A stretch of DNA of 64,000 bases from Caballeronia sp. TF1N1 (GTDB lineage Bacteria > Pseudomonadota > Gammaproteobacteria > Burkholderiales > Burkholderiaceae), in assembly GCF_022878925.1 (NCBI RefSeq), contig NZ_CP084630.1:112553-176552 (forward strand), in the 5' to 3' direction. Both the position numbers and the translations under genes were made by a program. Shown piece by piece: positions 33,790 through 43,012 of this stretch. How positions within the stretch are numbered: the stretch's first letter is position 1; each line of letters starts with the position of its first letter. A model generated the notes under the pieces. It was not told the origin of the DNA, ran no database searches, and saw only the letters and a program-made list of their open reading frames with translations.

Positions 33790-35298
33790 ATGTCTAATGT
33801 TTTGTCATCCTCACGATATGCATCGCTCGGGGCGACGAGTGCGCGCTTTATCGGCGCGGCGCATCGCATGTTGATCGGCGGGCAATGGGTCGAAGCGCAG
33901 TCCGGCAAGACCTTCGATGTCTTCGATCCCGGCACCGGACAGGTCGTCGCGCGCGTGCCGGAAGGCGGCGCGGAAGATATCGATCTCGCCGTGAAAGCGG
34001 CCCGCCGCGCATTCGAAAGCGGTCCGTGGCCGCGCACCAGACCCGCCGATCGCACGCGCCTGCTGCTGAAGCTCGCCAATCTCATCGAAGCCCACGGCGA
34101 TGAGCTGGCCGAGATCGAAGCGGTCGATAACGGCAAGCCCGTCGCCATCGCCAAACGCGGCATTGCGGGCACGGCGGAAATGGTGCGCTACATGGCCGGC
34201 TGGGCGACCAAGCTGAACGGCGAGACAGTCGATGTCTCCGTGCCCGGCGAATGGCACGCGTACACATCGCGCGAGGCGGTCGGCGTGGTCGGGCAAATCA
34301 TCCCTTGGAATTTTCCGCTGTCGATGGCGATCTGGAAGCTCGCGCCCGCGCTCACGGTGGGCTGCACCGTCGTGCTGAAACCGGCGGAACAGACGCCGCT
34401 CAATGCGCTGCGGCTCGGGCAGATTATCGAGGAAGCGGGCTTTCCGGCGGGCGTGGTGAATATCGTCACCGGTTTCGGCGCGACGGCGGGCGCCGCGCTT
34501 GCCGCGCATGAGGATGTCGACAAGATCGCTTTCACCGGTTCCACCGCGACGGGCAAGCGCATTGTCGAGGCGTCGCTCGGCAATCTTAAGAAGGTGTCGC
34601 TGGAACTGGGCGGCAAATCGCCCGTGTTCGTCTTTCCCGACGCCGACCTCGAACGCGCCGCACCGGGCGCCGCCAACGCGATCTTCTTCAACGCCGGTCA
34701 GGTGTGCTCGGCGGGTTCGCGGCTCTACGTTCACAAGAAGGTCTTCGATCGCGTGATCGAAGGCGTGATCGCGCATGGCGATTCGATCACGGTCGGGCAT
34801 GGCCTCGATCCCGCCAGCCAGATCGGCCCGGTCATTTCGCGTCAGCAGCAGGAGCGGGTGGAACGCTATGTCGCGCTCGGCGAGGAAGAAGGCGCGCGAC
34901 GGCTCGGCGCTCCCCGCGCATTCGATTCAGACGGCTATTTCGTCGCGCCCTCCGTATTCGTCGATACCTCCGCCGACATGACCATCCGCCGCGAGGAAAT
35001 CTTCGGCCCCGTGGTCTGCGCCATGCCCTTCGACGACGACGATCTCGAACGCATCGCGGCTGAAGCGAACCAGACGGAGTTCGGCCTGTTCGCGGGCATC
35101 TGGACGCGCAATCTGTCGCTGGCGCACAAGCTGGCGCGGCGCATCAAGGCGGGTTCGGTATCGGTCAATGCGCATATGGTGAACGAACCGGCGCTGCCGT
35201 TCGGCGGCTACAAGCAGTCCGGCTGGGGACGCGAGCGCGGGCGCGAAGTGCTGGACCTGTACACGTCGATTAAAAGCGTGGCCGTGAACCTCGACTAA
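33790..35298 (+). CDS. NAD-dependent aldehyde dehydrogenase
   Basis: 502 aa. Cofactor-binding IIPWNFPLSMAIWKLAPAL and FTGSTATGKRIVEAS are visible, with general base Glu272 in LELGGKSP and catalytic Cys306 in NAGQVCSAGSR. The C-terminal PFGGYKQSGWGRE is the usual family end. It oxidises the aldehyde made from the P450 product, via the GMC or zinc alcohol dehydrogenase, to the acid that the CoA-transferases then activate. A close paralogue begins at 63472 at the right edge of the window. Confidence 0.93.
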   Translation: MSNVLSSSRYASLGATSARFIGAAHRMLIGGQWVEAQSGKTFDVFDPGTGQVVARVPEGGAEDIDLAVKAARRAFESGPWPRTRPADRTRLLLKLANLIEAHGDELAEIEAVDNGKPVAIAKRGIAGTAEMVRYMAGWATKLNGETVDVSVPGEWHAYTSREAVGVVGQIIPWNFPLSMAIWKLAPALTVGCTVVLKPAEQTPLNALRLGQIIEEAGFPAGVVNIVTGFGATAGAALAAHEDVDKIAFTGSTATGKRIVEASLGNLKKVSLELGGKSPVFVFPDADLERAAPGAANAIFFNAGQVCSAGSRLYVHKKVFDRVIEGVIAHGDSITVGHGLDPASQIGPVISRQQQERVERYVALGEEEGARRLGAPRAFDSDGYFVAPSVFVDTSADMTIRREEIFGPVVCAMPFDDDDLERIAAEANQTEFGLFAGIWTRNLSLAHKLARRIKAGSVSVNAHMVNEPALPFGGYKQSGWGRERGREVLDLYTSIKSVAVNLD

Positions 35299-35300
35299 CG

Positions 35301-37028
35301 ATGACAACCTTCGACACGATCATTGTCGGCGGCGGCTCGGCGGGCTCGGTGCTCGCCAACCGTCTTTCCGCCGATCCGGCGCGCCGCGTGCTGCTGTGCG
35401 AAGCGGGCGCGGACCTGCCGAACGACAAGCTGCCCGCTGCGATTCTCGACAGCTATCCGGGCACGGCTTATCTGAATCCCGCCTATCTGTGGCCCGAGTT
35501 GCGGGTCACCACCGTTGCGCCGGAACCCGGCTCCAAGGCCGCGCGCAAGCTGCGCAAATACGAGCAGGCGCGCATTCTCGGCGGCGGCTCGTCCATCAAC
35601 GGACAGTTCTTCAATCGCGGCGCGCCGACCGATTACGACGACTGGCAGGCGCGCGGCGTGACCGGCTGGAGCTGGGACGACGTGCTGCCGTACTTTCGCA
35701 AGGTCGAACGCGATCTGGATTTCGACGGCCCGCTGCACGGCGCGTCGGGGCCGATTCCCGTGCGCCGTATCCATCGCGATGTCTGGCCGGGACATGCCAC
35801 CGCCATTGCCACTGCACTGGCGGAATCGGGCTACGACTATCTGCCGGATCAGAACGGCGAATTCCGCGACGGTTATTTTCCGATCGCCATTTCCAACGTC
35901 GGCGAGAAGCGCGTGTCGGCCTCGATGGCCTATCTCGACGACGCCACGCGCGCGCGTCCCAATCTGACGATCTGGACCGGCGTGGAAGTATCGAACCTCA
36001 TATTCGATGGAAAGCGCTGCGTCGGCATTCGTCTGTCGGCACCGGGCAAGCCGTCCGAAGTCCGCGCGAACGAAGTGGTGCTGTCGGCGGGCGCGTTGCA
36101 GTCGCCCGCGATTCTGATGCGCTCGGGTGTCGGGCCGGCAGCGCATCTGCGCGCACATGGTATCGACGTGGTGCATGCACTCGAAGGCGTCGGACAACAT
36201 CTGATGGAGCATCCGTCGGTGGCGCTGGCATCGTTCATCAGGAAGGGCGCGCGCATCAACGCCGCCACGCGCCGGCACATCATGACCGGCTGGCGTTATT
36301 CATCGAAGATGGGCGGCGCTCCGGCCGGCGACATGTTCGTGTCGATCGTGACGAGGACGTCGTGGCATGCGGTGGGCGAGCGGATCGGCACCATGCTGAT
36401 GTACGTGAACAAGCCGTTCTCGAATACCGGCGAAGTACGGCTCGCATCGTCCGACTGGCGCGTCGCGCCCGAGATCGATTTCAACATGCTCGCCGATACG
36501 CGCGATCTCGACCGTCTGACCGACGGCTTCCGCCGCATGGCCGCCGTGCAGGCGCTGGCCTCGGTACGCGCCGTCACCGACAATCCGTTCCCCGCCAGCT
36601 ACAGCGAGAAAGTCCGTCAAGTGGCGATGCTCAGCCCGCGCAACAAACTCATTACCGATCTACTCGCCGCGCTGCTCGACGGTCCCGCGCCGCTGCGTCA
36701 TGTGCTGATGCGCAAGGTCATTGCAGGCGGTCCGACCCTTGCCGATCTGCTCGCCGACGAGGCCGCGCTGCGTGCCTTCGTGCGCGGCGCATGCGTGGGC
36801 GTGTGGCATCCGTCGTGTTCGTGCCGCATGGGCGCGGCCGACGATCCGCTCGCCGTCACCGACCCTGCAGCGCGCGTGCGCGGCGTGGACGGTTTGCGCG
36901 TGGTCGATGCATCGATCTTTCCGCATATCCCGAGCGGCAATCTCAACTTCCCGGTGATGATGGCCGCTGAAAAAATCGCCGACATGATGATCGCGCAGCC
37001 GCGATTCGCGGCCGCGCAAACGGCTTAG
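35301..37028 (+). CDS. GMC-family FAD alcohol oxidoreductase
   Basis: 575 aa, starting two bases after the aldehyde dehydrogenase stop. The FAD-binding IIVGGGSAGSVLANRLS, the GMC signature ARILGGGSSINGQFFNRG, the second signature GALQSPAILMRSGVGP and the active-site histidine in VWHPSCSCRMG are all present, with GNLNFPVMMAAEKIAD at the end. Choline dehydrogenase/alkan-1-ol dehydrogenase-like members oxidise primary alcohols to aldehydes without NAD. It likely takes the hydroxylated P450 product to the aldehyde. Its stop overlaps the convergent zinc alcohol dehydrogenase by four bases. Confidence 0.92.
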   Translation: MTTFDTIIVGGGSAGSVLANRLSADPARRVLLCEAGADLPNDKLPAAILDSYPGTAYLNPAYLWPELRVTTVAPEPGSKAARKLRKYEQARILGGGSSINGQFFNRGAPTDYDDWQARGVTGWSWDDVLPYFRKVERDLDFDGPLHGASGPIPVRRIHRDVWPGHATAIATALAESGYDYLPDQNGEFRDGYFPIAISNVGEKRVSASMAYLDDATRARPNLTIWTGVEVSNLIFDGKRCVGIRLSAPGKPSEVRANEVVLSAGALQSPAILMRSGVGPAAHLRAHGIDVVHALEGVGQHLMEHPSVALASFIRKGARINAATRRHIMTGWRYSSKMGGAPAGDMFVSIVTRTSWHAVGERIGTMLMYVNKPFSNTGEVRLASSDWRVAPEIDFNMLADTRDLDRLTDGFRRMAAVQALASVRAVTDNPFPASYSEKVRQVAMLSPRNKLITDLLAALLDGPAPLRHVLMRKVIAGGPTLADLLADEAALRAFVRGACVGVWHPSCSCRMGAADDPLAVTDPAARVRGVDGLRVVDASIFPHIPSGNLNFPVMMAAEKIADMMIAQPRFAAAQTA

Positions 37029-38110
37029 GACGATGTTGCGTGGTCGGGAATCAGCACGGCTCGGCCACGCACGTTGCCGGCTTCGAGAGCGTCGAAAGCC
37101 TGCATGGCATCGGCGAGCGGGAAGCGTGTGACGAGCGGTTGGATCGCGCCGCATTGCGCGAGTGCGATCACGGCGGCGAGGTCGGAATACGTGCCGCCGT
37201 ACGGGCACATGACCGTGACGCCGCGCGGCAAAGGATTGTTGGCGGAGCGCGCGATGAACGGCAGCGTGCCGCCGGAAAGACCGACCACGCGGATCGTGCC
37301 GTATCGGCCGACGATGGCTGCGGCGTGGCGCAAGGTGATGTCGTTGCCCACGAAGTCGAGCACGACGTCCGCGCCGAAGCCGTCGGTCATGGCGACGATG
37401 GTATCGGCGAAATCGGGGGCATCGGCGCGCAGGGTGAGGTCGGCATGGGCGCGGGCGGCGTCGATGGCGGCATCGGATACATCGGCGGCGACGATGCGCG
37501 TGGCCGTGGTCGCACGCAGGATTTGCACGGCGAGATTGCCCAGTCCGCCGAGACCGATGACGACCGTGGTCGAACCGGGATGCAGATGTTCGGCGCACGT
37601 GCGGATGGCGTGGTAGGGCGTGAGCGCGGCATCGGTGAGCGTGGCGGCGATGGCCGGATCGAGTGTGCCGATGGGCATGAGCGAGCCGGCGGGCGCGCAG
37701 ACGAAATGCGCCATGCCGCCGTGCCTGGTGACGCCCGGCGTATGCGGCGGCGCGACGCGCGATGAAGTCTTGCGGCAGGCGTTCTGCCGTCCCGCGAGAC
37801 ACGCGGCGCACGTACCGCACGACCAGCACGGATGTACGACCACGCGCTCGCCCGGATGCCAGCGCGTGACGCCGTTGCCGCATTGCTCGATCACGCCGGC
37901 GATCTCGTGTCCGAGCGTGGTGCCGTCGGGCGTGCGCGAGTCGGCGGCGCTGCGGATATGCAGGTCGGTCTGACACAGGCCTGCCGCGAGCACGCGCAGC
38001 AGCACTTCGCCTGCACCGGGCGTCGGGCGCGGTAATTCGGCGAGCCCGACTTCACCGGGTCTCGCGAGTCGTACGCCGAGCATGGTGTCGCAGCATCCGT
38101 TGGTTTGCAT
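37025..38110 (-). CDS. Zinc-dependent alcohol dehydrogenase (MDR family)
   Basis: 361 aa from ATG 38110, RBS AGGAGACACTT. The catalytic zinc ligands are Cys in AAGLCQTDLH and His in TLGHEIAGV. The structural zinc cysteines follow in CWSCGTCAACLAGRQNAC, and the NAD motif is VVIGLGGLGNLAVQIL. It oxidises an alcohol intermediate or reduces a carbonyl. It is convergent with the GMC gene and divergent from the ABC binding protein. The regulon operator at 38229 lies in the latter gap and may affect both directions. Confidence 0.9.
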   Translation of the reverse strand: MQTNGCCDTMLGVRLARPGEVGLAELPRPTPGAGEVLLRVLAAGLCQTDLHIRSAADSRTPDGTTLGHEIAGVIEQCGNGVTRWHPGERVVVHPCWSCGTCAACLAGRQNACRKTSSRVAPPHTPGVTRHGGMAHFVCAPAGSLMPIGTLDPAIAATLTDAALTPYHAIRTCAEHLHPGSTTVVIGLGGLGNLAVQILRATTATRIVAADVSDAAIDAARAHADLTLRADAPDFADTIVAMTDGFGADVVLDFVGNDITLRHAAAIVGRYGTIRVVGLSGGTLPFIARSANNPLPRGVTVMCPYGGTYSDLAAVIALAQCGAIQPLVTRFPLADAMQAFDALEAGNVRGRAVLIPDHATSS

Positions 38111-38194
38111 AAGTGTCTCCTGTTCGATTGTTGGAAAGATTCGCGCACAAGTCCGGCACACGGCTACCGAGGTTAAACCCCGAGCGCCCCATTC

Positions 38195-38247
38195 TTGACA
38201 GCGGAAAATGCACGCTTCTATGATAAATGCAATGGTTCATCCAATGA
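38195..38247 (+). promoter_or_regulatory. Promoter and operator 2 of the regulon (ABC transporter operon)
   Basis: TTGACA (38195-38200), 18 bases, TATGAT (38219-38224), then GCAATGGTTCATCCAATGA (38229-38247), at about +1 to +20. It has the clearest promoter of the set and fits repression by roadblock. Confidence 0.82.
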
Positions 38248-38315
38248 TAAAAGTAACGATTGTCAAAGGTTAAAAACAATCCTGATTCCGCTTTCAAAAG
38301 TTGAGGAGACAAACA

Positions 38316-39548
38316 ATGAATCGCGAAAAAGTTGCAACCGGTCCGAAATCTGCATTCAGGTGGAAAGAGATGATGTGGAGCGCATTCGCTGCGGCGGCGT
38401 TCGCCTGCTCGGTGTCGGCGCATGCGGCGGACCCCATCGTGATCTGCTCGGTCGATGACCGCAGCGGCGCGGCGGCCGACACCGGCACGCAGGGCTATCA
38501 GGCCGTGCAGATGGCGATCGACGAAGCCAATGCGGCGGGCGGCGTGGCGGGCCGCAAGATCAAACTGGTCGCCTACGATGGCAAGACCGATCCGCAGCTC
38601 ACCGCGACGTTTGCATCGCGCTGTGCGGAAGACGATCACGCGCTGATCATCATCGGCGGGAATCCGTCCGCCCCGGCCGCCGCGATGATTCCGGTCGCTA
38701 CCGAAAACAAGATTCCCTACTTCATGCTCTCGGCCGGCACCGACTCGCTCACCGATCCGCCCGCGCCGTATCACTTCCGCTTCGGACCGGCGAATCGCCA
38801 GGACGCTGCGGCGATTGCGGATCTGCTCGCCAAGCAGGGTTTCAAGCGCCCGGCCATCATCAACAATTCGCTGCCGTTCGGAACCGACGGCGCACGTGCC
38901 ACCACCGCCGCGCTCAAGAAGAAAGGCATCACGGTCGTCGCGCAGCAGACTTACGACGTGAACGCGACCGACCTGTCGCCGCAACTCACCAACCTCCGCG
39001 AAGCAAAGCCCGACGTGCTGCTGGTGTTCCCCTACGCCGCCGATGGCGCACGCGTGCTGCGCACCGCGCGTCAGCTCAATATGAGCGCGCCGGTGATCGT
39101 GTCGCGCAGTGCCTTGCTCGACACCTTGCGCCGCCTCGCGGGCCAGGCCAGCGACGGCGCGCTGATCCCCGATACCGTCGATCCCGCCCGCCCCGATGTG
39201 CAGAAATTCTTCGCCGATTTCAACGGTCGCTACGGTCCGCATCAGCCGACGCTCTACCCGGTGATCGGCTATGACGCGGCGAAGGCTGCGCTTCAGGTGA
39301 TCGCCACGCCGCCGGTGCAAAAGGCGCTCGATGCAGGCGATCTCGACGCAGCCCGCAAGGCCCTGCGCGACGGCGTCGAAAAGCTTACGCAGTACAAGGG
39401 ACTGCAGGGCGAGCAGGGCGCGACATATCGCTTCGGTCCGCAACAGCATCACGGTTCGCCCGACGAAAAGTGGTACGTGTTCGTCGAAGTGGCGGGCGAT
39501 GGCGCGAAGCTCGTCAAACCCGATCTTTCGAAGTTCAAGCCGCTCTGA
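38316..39548 (+). CDS. Periplasmic substrate-binding protein of a branched-chain-type ABC importer
   Basis: 410 aa from ATG 38316 (RBS GAGGAGAC). The signal peptide has a long n-region and core WSAFAAAAFACSVSAHAADP, with cleavage probably after AHA. The mature part has the LivK/amide-binding type I fold: IVICSVDDRSGAAADTGTQG, GGVAGRKIKLVAYDGKTDP and a second lobe YDVNATDLSPQLTNLREAKP. Such proteins bind amino acids but often aromatic acids, amides or other organics. Being first in the importer operon under the regulon operator, it probably captures the pathway substrate. Confidence 0.9.
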   Translation: MNREKVATGPKSAFRWKEMMWSAFAAAAFACSVSAHAADPIVICSVDDRSGAAADTGTQGYQAVQMAIDEANAAGGVAGRKIKLVAYDGKTDPQLTATFASRCAEDDHALIIIGGNPSAPAAAMIPVATENKIPYFMLSAGTDSLTDPPAPYHFRFGPANRQDAAAIADLLAKQGFKRPAIINNSLPFGTDGARATTAALKKKGITVVAQQTYDVNATDLSPQLTNLREAKPDVLLVFPYAADGARVLRTARQLNMSAPVIVSRSALLDTLRRLAGQASDGALIPDTVDPARPDVQKFFADFNGRYGPHQPTLYPVIGYDAAKAALQVIATPPVQKALDAGDLDAARKALRDGVEKLTQYKGLQGEQGATYRFGPQQHHGSPDEKWYVFVEVAGDGAKLVKPDLSKFKPL

Positions 39549-39573
39549 CGCGGTCTGACATAAGGCCTTTCCA

Positions 39574-40455
39574 ATGGACAAAATGGCGGTATTCCTGCTC
39601 GCCGGTCTCACCAACGGCAGCGTGTACGGGCTGATCGGCCTGTCGCTTTCGCTGATCTACGGCACCAACCGCATCATCAATTTCGCGCAGGGCGATTTCG
39701 TGATGGCGGGCGCGATGTCGGCGATTCTCTTCATGGTGACGTGCAGCCTGCCCGCGCCGTTCGCGATCGCGGCGGTGATCGCCGTGGTGCTGGTGGCGGC
39801 GCTCGCGCTGGAGTTCGGCATCTATCGCCCGCTGATGAAGCGCGGTGCGCCGCCGCTCACCATCATGATCGGCACGCTCGCGGGCGCGATCATCGCAAGC
39901 GGCGGTGCGTTGTTGATATGGGGTGCGAATCAGTTGTATGTGCCCGCGATCTTTTCGCTCGCTCCGATCACGCTCGGGCCGCTCACGACCAACCTTCAGC
40001 AGCTCGCGATCATGGTTGCCTTCGTCGTGCTGCTCACGGTGACGTGGTTCCTGCTGTATCGCACCAGCTTCGGGCTGTGTATCCGTGCGACGGGTGCGCA
40101 ACCGCGCGTGGCGCAACTGATGGGCATTCGCGCCTCGCGCGTGGTGCGCTTCGGCTTTATGTTCAGCGCGGCGGTCAGCGGCCTTGCGGGCGTGCTGGTC
40201 GGCCCTTTGCTCGGCGGACAGGTGTCGATGGGCGTCGAACTGACCGTGAAGGGCTTCATGGCGGCGATTCTCGGCGGCCTGGGCAGTCCGTTCGCATCGG
40301 CGGCGGGCGGGCTTGCCATCGGCGTGCTGGAGGCGTTCGTCGCGGGATACGGAAGTAGTCTGTATGCCGAACCAATTATTTTTCTGTTAATCCTGCTCGT
40401 CCTGCTGGTGCGTCCGTTCGGACTGCTGGGCGACTTCGAGGCCTCCCGCCGATGA
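39574..40455 (+). CDS. livH: ABC permease, LivH type
   Basis: 293 aa polytopic protein with about eight membrane segments. It has the family start AGLTNGSVYGLIGLSLSLIY and GTNRIINFAQGDFVMAGAM, and later GLCIRATGAQPRVAQLMGI, the EAA-like loop that contacts the ATPase. It ends four bases inside the next permease gene. It forms the inner-membrane channel with the LivM protein. Confidence 0.93.
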   Translation: MDKMAVFLLAGLTNGSVYGLIGLSLSLIYGTNRIINFAQGDFVMAGAMSAILFMVTCSLPAPFAIAAVIAVVLVAALALEFGIYRPLMKRGAPPLTIMIGTLAGAIIASGGALLIWGANQLYVPAIFSLAPITLGPLTTNLQQLAIMVAFVVLLTVTWFLLYRTSFGLCIRATGAQPRVAQLMGIRASRVVRFGFMFSAAVSGLAGVLVGPLLGGQVSMGVELTVKGFMAAILGGLGSPFASAAGGLAIGVLEAFVAGYGSSLYAEPIIFLLILLVLLVRPFGLLGDFEASRR

Positions 40456-41474
40456 AAAGCTCCTCTTCTTCGGCGCACCGCGTCGCGCCGCCCTACTTGC
40501 CGTTCGCGATTTTTCTCGCCGTTGCGCTCGCCGCGCCGCTTGTCATGAGCACGGGATTTCAGTTGCGCGTGGTCTCGCTCATCTGCATCTATGCGATCCT
40601 CGGCATGGGCTTCAACGTGCTGTACGGCTATTGCGGACAGGTATCGATGGGGCATCAGGGCTTCTTTGCCATCGCCGCTTACGTCTATGCGCTGCTGCAA
40701 TCGAAAGCAGGCTTTTCCGCGCTGGCGGCGTTCCCGGCGAGCCTCGTCGTGTGCGCGCTCGCGGCATTGCTGATCGGCATTCCGCTGCTCCGGCTGCGCA
40801 CGCATTATCTGGCGATGGCTACGCTCTGCTTCGGCCTGGTGATCTCGGGCGTGGCCAATCGGTGGATCGACGTGACGGGCGGTTCGGCCGGCCTGCTGAT
40901 TCCGTCGATCATGATCGGCGATACACCGCTGGACCGCGTCACGCTCTACTACCTGATCGTCGTCGCCACCACGGTCGCGCTGGTGTTGCAGAACACCATC
41001 GTGTCCGGGCATCTGGGCCGTTCGCTGCAAGCCATTCGCGACGACGACCGTGCCGCCGCCGCGCTCGGCGTGAACGTCGCCGTGCAGAAGCTGCGCGCCT
41101 TCGTGTTCAGCGCCGCGCTGGCGGGCGTGGCCGGCGTCGGGTTCGCCATCGTCAATCGTCAGGTCAGTCCCGGCATGGGTGAATTCCCCGTGCTCGTCTC
41201 GATGCTGACCATCGCCGTGGTCGGCGGCCTCGCCACGCGCTACGGACCGATCCTCGGGGCCATCGTCGTGGTGATCGCGCCGCAGTTTCTCGCCCGCTTC
41301 GGCGACCTGCAAACGCTGGTCTACGGCGCGTGCCTGCTGCTGTTCCTGATCTTCGTGCCGAACGGATTGTCCGGGCTGATCGCCGGGCTCGTCGCACGCT
41401 TGCGCGGCCCGCGTACGCGTGCGGTGGTCGAACCCATCGGCGGAGAAGTCGCCAGAAAAGGAGCCGGGCGATGA
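40452..41474 (+). CDS. livM: ABC permease, LivM type
   Basis: 340 aa polytopic protein. YAILGMGFNVLYGYCGQVSM and HQGFFAIAAYVYAL are the typical LivM N-terminal region. GRSLQAIRDDDRAAAALGVN is the ATPase contact loop. The C-terminus ends in a polar Arg-rich tail. It overlaps livH by four bases and livG by four (ATGA). It is the second half of the importer channel. Confidence 0.93.
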   Translation: MKSSSSSAHRVAPPYLPFAIFLAVALAAPLVMSTGFQLRVVSLICIYAILGMGFNVLYGYCGQVSMGHQGFFAIAAYVYALLQSKAGFSALAAFPASLVVCALAALLIGIPLLRLRTHYLAMATLCFGLVISGVANRWIDVTGGSAGLLIPSIMIGDTPLDRVTLYYLIVVATTVALVLQNTIVSGHLGRSLQAIRDDDRAAAALGVNVAVQKLRAFVFSAALAGVAGVGFAIVNRQVSPGMGEFPVLVSMLTIAVVGGLATRYGPILGAIVVVIAPQFLARFGDLQTLVYGACLLLFLIFVPNGLSGLIAGLVARLRGPRTRAVVEPIGGEVARKGAGR

Positions 41475-42286
41475 GAACGCTGACTCAACCGCGCACGCCG
41501 GTGAACGCGCCCGTGCTGCTGTCGATGCAAGGCGGCGTCAAGCGCTTCGGCGGCCTGTGCGCCGTCGATACCGTGTCCTTCGATGTATGCCAGGGCGAAG
41601 CCGTCGGACTGATCGGGCCGAACGGCGCGGGCAAATCGACCACGTTCAATCTCATCACCGGGGTCGACGGCCTGACATCGGGCGATGTGTTCTACAAAGG
41701 CGCGCGCATCACCGGCACGCCGCTGCATAGACGCAGCGCAATGGGCATGGCGCGCACGTTCCAGATCGTGCGTCTGTTCGGAGGACTGACGGTTCTGGAA
41801 AACGTGATGCTCGGCTTTCATCCGATGCTCGTGGATGGCTTTGTCGCCTCGCTCGTGCGCCGCCGCCGCGTCGCCGCCGATGAACGCCGCTGCGCCGCCC
41901 GTGCGATGGAACTGCTGCAATTCGTGGGACTCGCGCAGCGCGCACACGATCTGGTTTCGCATCTGCCGCACGGCCAGCAACGCCTGATCGAGATTGCCCG
42001 CGCGCTCGCCAGTGAACCCGGCATCCTTCTGCTCGACGAACCCGCTGCCGGTCTGAACGACGACGAAACCGCCGCGCTCGGCCGTATGCTGCGCCAGCTC
42101 AACGACGACGGCCTGACCATTCTTATCGTCGAACACGATATCGGTTTCATCATGAACCTGTGCCATCGCATTGTCGTGCTGGATCACGGCGCGAAGATCG
42201 CGGAAGGCGATGCCGCCACGGTGCAGTCCAATCCTAAGGTAATCGAAGCATATCTCGGCGTGAGGAAGGCGAATGCTCAACATTAA
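41471..42286 (+). CDS. livG: ABC transporter ATPase, LivG type
   Basis: 271 aa from the ATGA overlap at 41471. Walker [12 protein letters not shown], a signature region [16 protein letters not shown] in place of canonical LSGGQ, Walker [13 protein letters not shown], and the switch His in [10 protein letters not shown]. The LivG-specific insertion around [20 protein letters not shown] is present. The ATPase energises import through LivHM. Confidence 0.92.
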   Translation: MRTLTQPRTPVNAPVLLSMQGGVKRFGGLCAVDTVSFDVCQGEAVGLIGPNGAGKSTTFNLITGVDGLTSGDVFYKGARITGTPLHRRSAMGMARTFQIVRLFGGLTVLENVMLGFHPMLVDGFVASLVRRRRVAADERRCAARAMELLQFVGLAQRAHDLVSHLPHGQQRLIEIARALASEPGILLLDEPAAGLNDDETAALGRMLRQLNDDGLTILIVEHDIGFIMNLCHRIVVLDHGAKIAEGDAATVQSNPKVIEAYLGVRKANAQH

Positions 42287-42983
42287 GAGTCTCCGCGCGG
42301 GCTATAAAGGCACCGAAGCCTTGCACGGCATTTCGCTCGATATCGCGGCGGGCAGTATCGTCGCGGCGGTGGGCGCGAACGGCGCGGGCAAGTCGACACT
42401 CATCAACGCCATTTCGCGTTTGGTGGATGTCACCAGCGGCAGCATCACCTTCGATGGCGAGGACATCACACGCTTGTCCGCGCCGGAAGTGGTGGGACTG
42501 GGCATCGTGCAAGTGCCGGAAGGACGGCAGGTGTTCGCCGCGCTTACCGTGCATGAGAATCTTCGGCTCGGGTTTCACCGGCTATTGAGACGGCGCGATC
42601 CCGCGCTGTTTCGCCAGCGTCTGGACTACGTGTACGAGCTCTTTCCCAAGCTCAAGGAACGCGCGAATCAACGCGCGATCACGCTCTCCGGCGGCGAACA
42701 GTCGATGGTCGCAATCGGCCGCGCGCTGATGGCCGATCCGAAGCTGCTCCTGCTCGACGAGCCGTCGCTCGGTCTCGCGCCGCTGGTGGTCGAACGCATG
42801 TTCGACGTGCTGCACACGCTGCGTCGGGCGGGACTCACCATTCTGCTGGTCGAGCAACATGCCGACGAAGCGCTCGCGCTGTCGGACTACGGCTACGTGC
42901 TGTCGGTCGGCAACGTGGCGGCGCACGGCACGGGCGAAACGCTGCGGCAGCACGAAGCGATCGCTCAGGCTTATCTCGGCTGA
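42273..42983 (+). CDS. livF: ABC transporter ATPase, LivF type
   Basis: 236 aa, overlapping livG by 14 bases. Walker A GANGAGKSTLI, signature TLSGGEQSMVAIGRAL, Walker B LLLLDEPSLGLAP and switch His in VEQHADEAL. The LivF-type VQVPEGRQVFAALTVHENL is present. It completes the five-gene importer. One base of its stop is shared with a possible upstream start of the next gene, so the dehydrogenase is in the same operon. Confidence 0.92.
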   Translation: MLNIKSLRAGYKGTEALHGISLDIAAGSIVAAVGANGAGKSTLINAISRLVDVTSGSITFDGEDITRLSAPEVVGLGIVQVPEGRQVFAALTVHENLRLGFHRLLRRRDPALFRQRLDYVYELFPKLKERANQRAITLSGGEQSMVAIGRALMADPKLLLLDEPSLGLAPLVVERMFDVLHTLRRAGLTILLVEQHADEALALSDYGYVLSVGNVAAHGTGETLRQHEAIAQAYLG

Positions 42984-43012
42984 TGCCGCTTATCGACACC
43001 GGAGATTTATCG

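Noticed and set aside
35396..36970. Open frame of 524 codons on the plus strand overlapping the GMC gene in another frame
   Set aside because: The GMC frame has all FAD and active-site motifs; the alternative is Arg-rich and has no recognisable domain.
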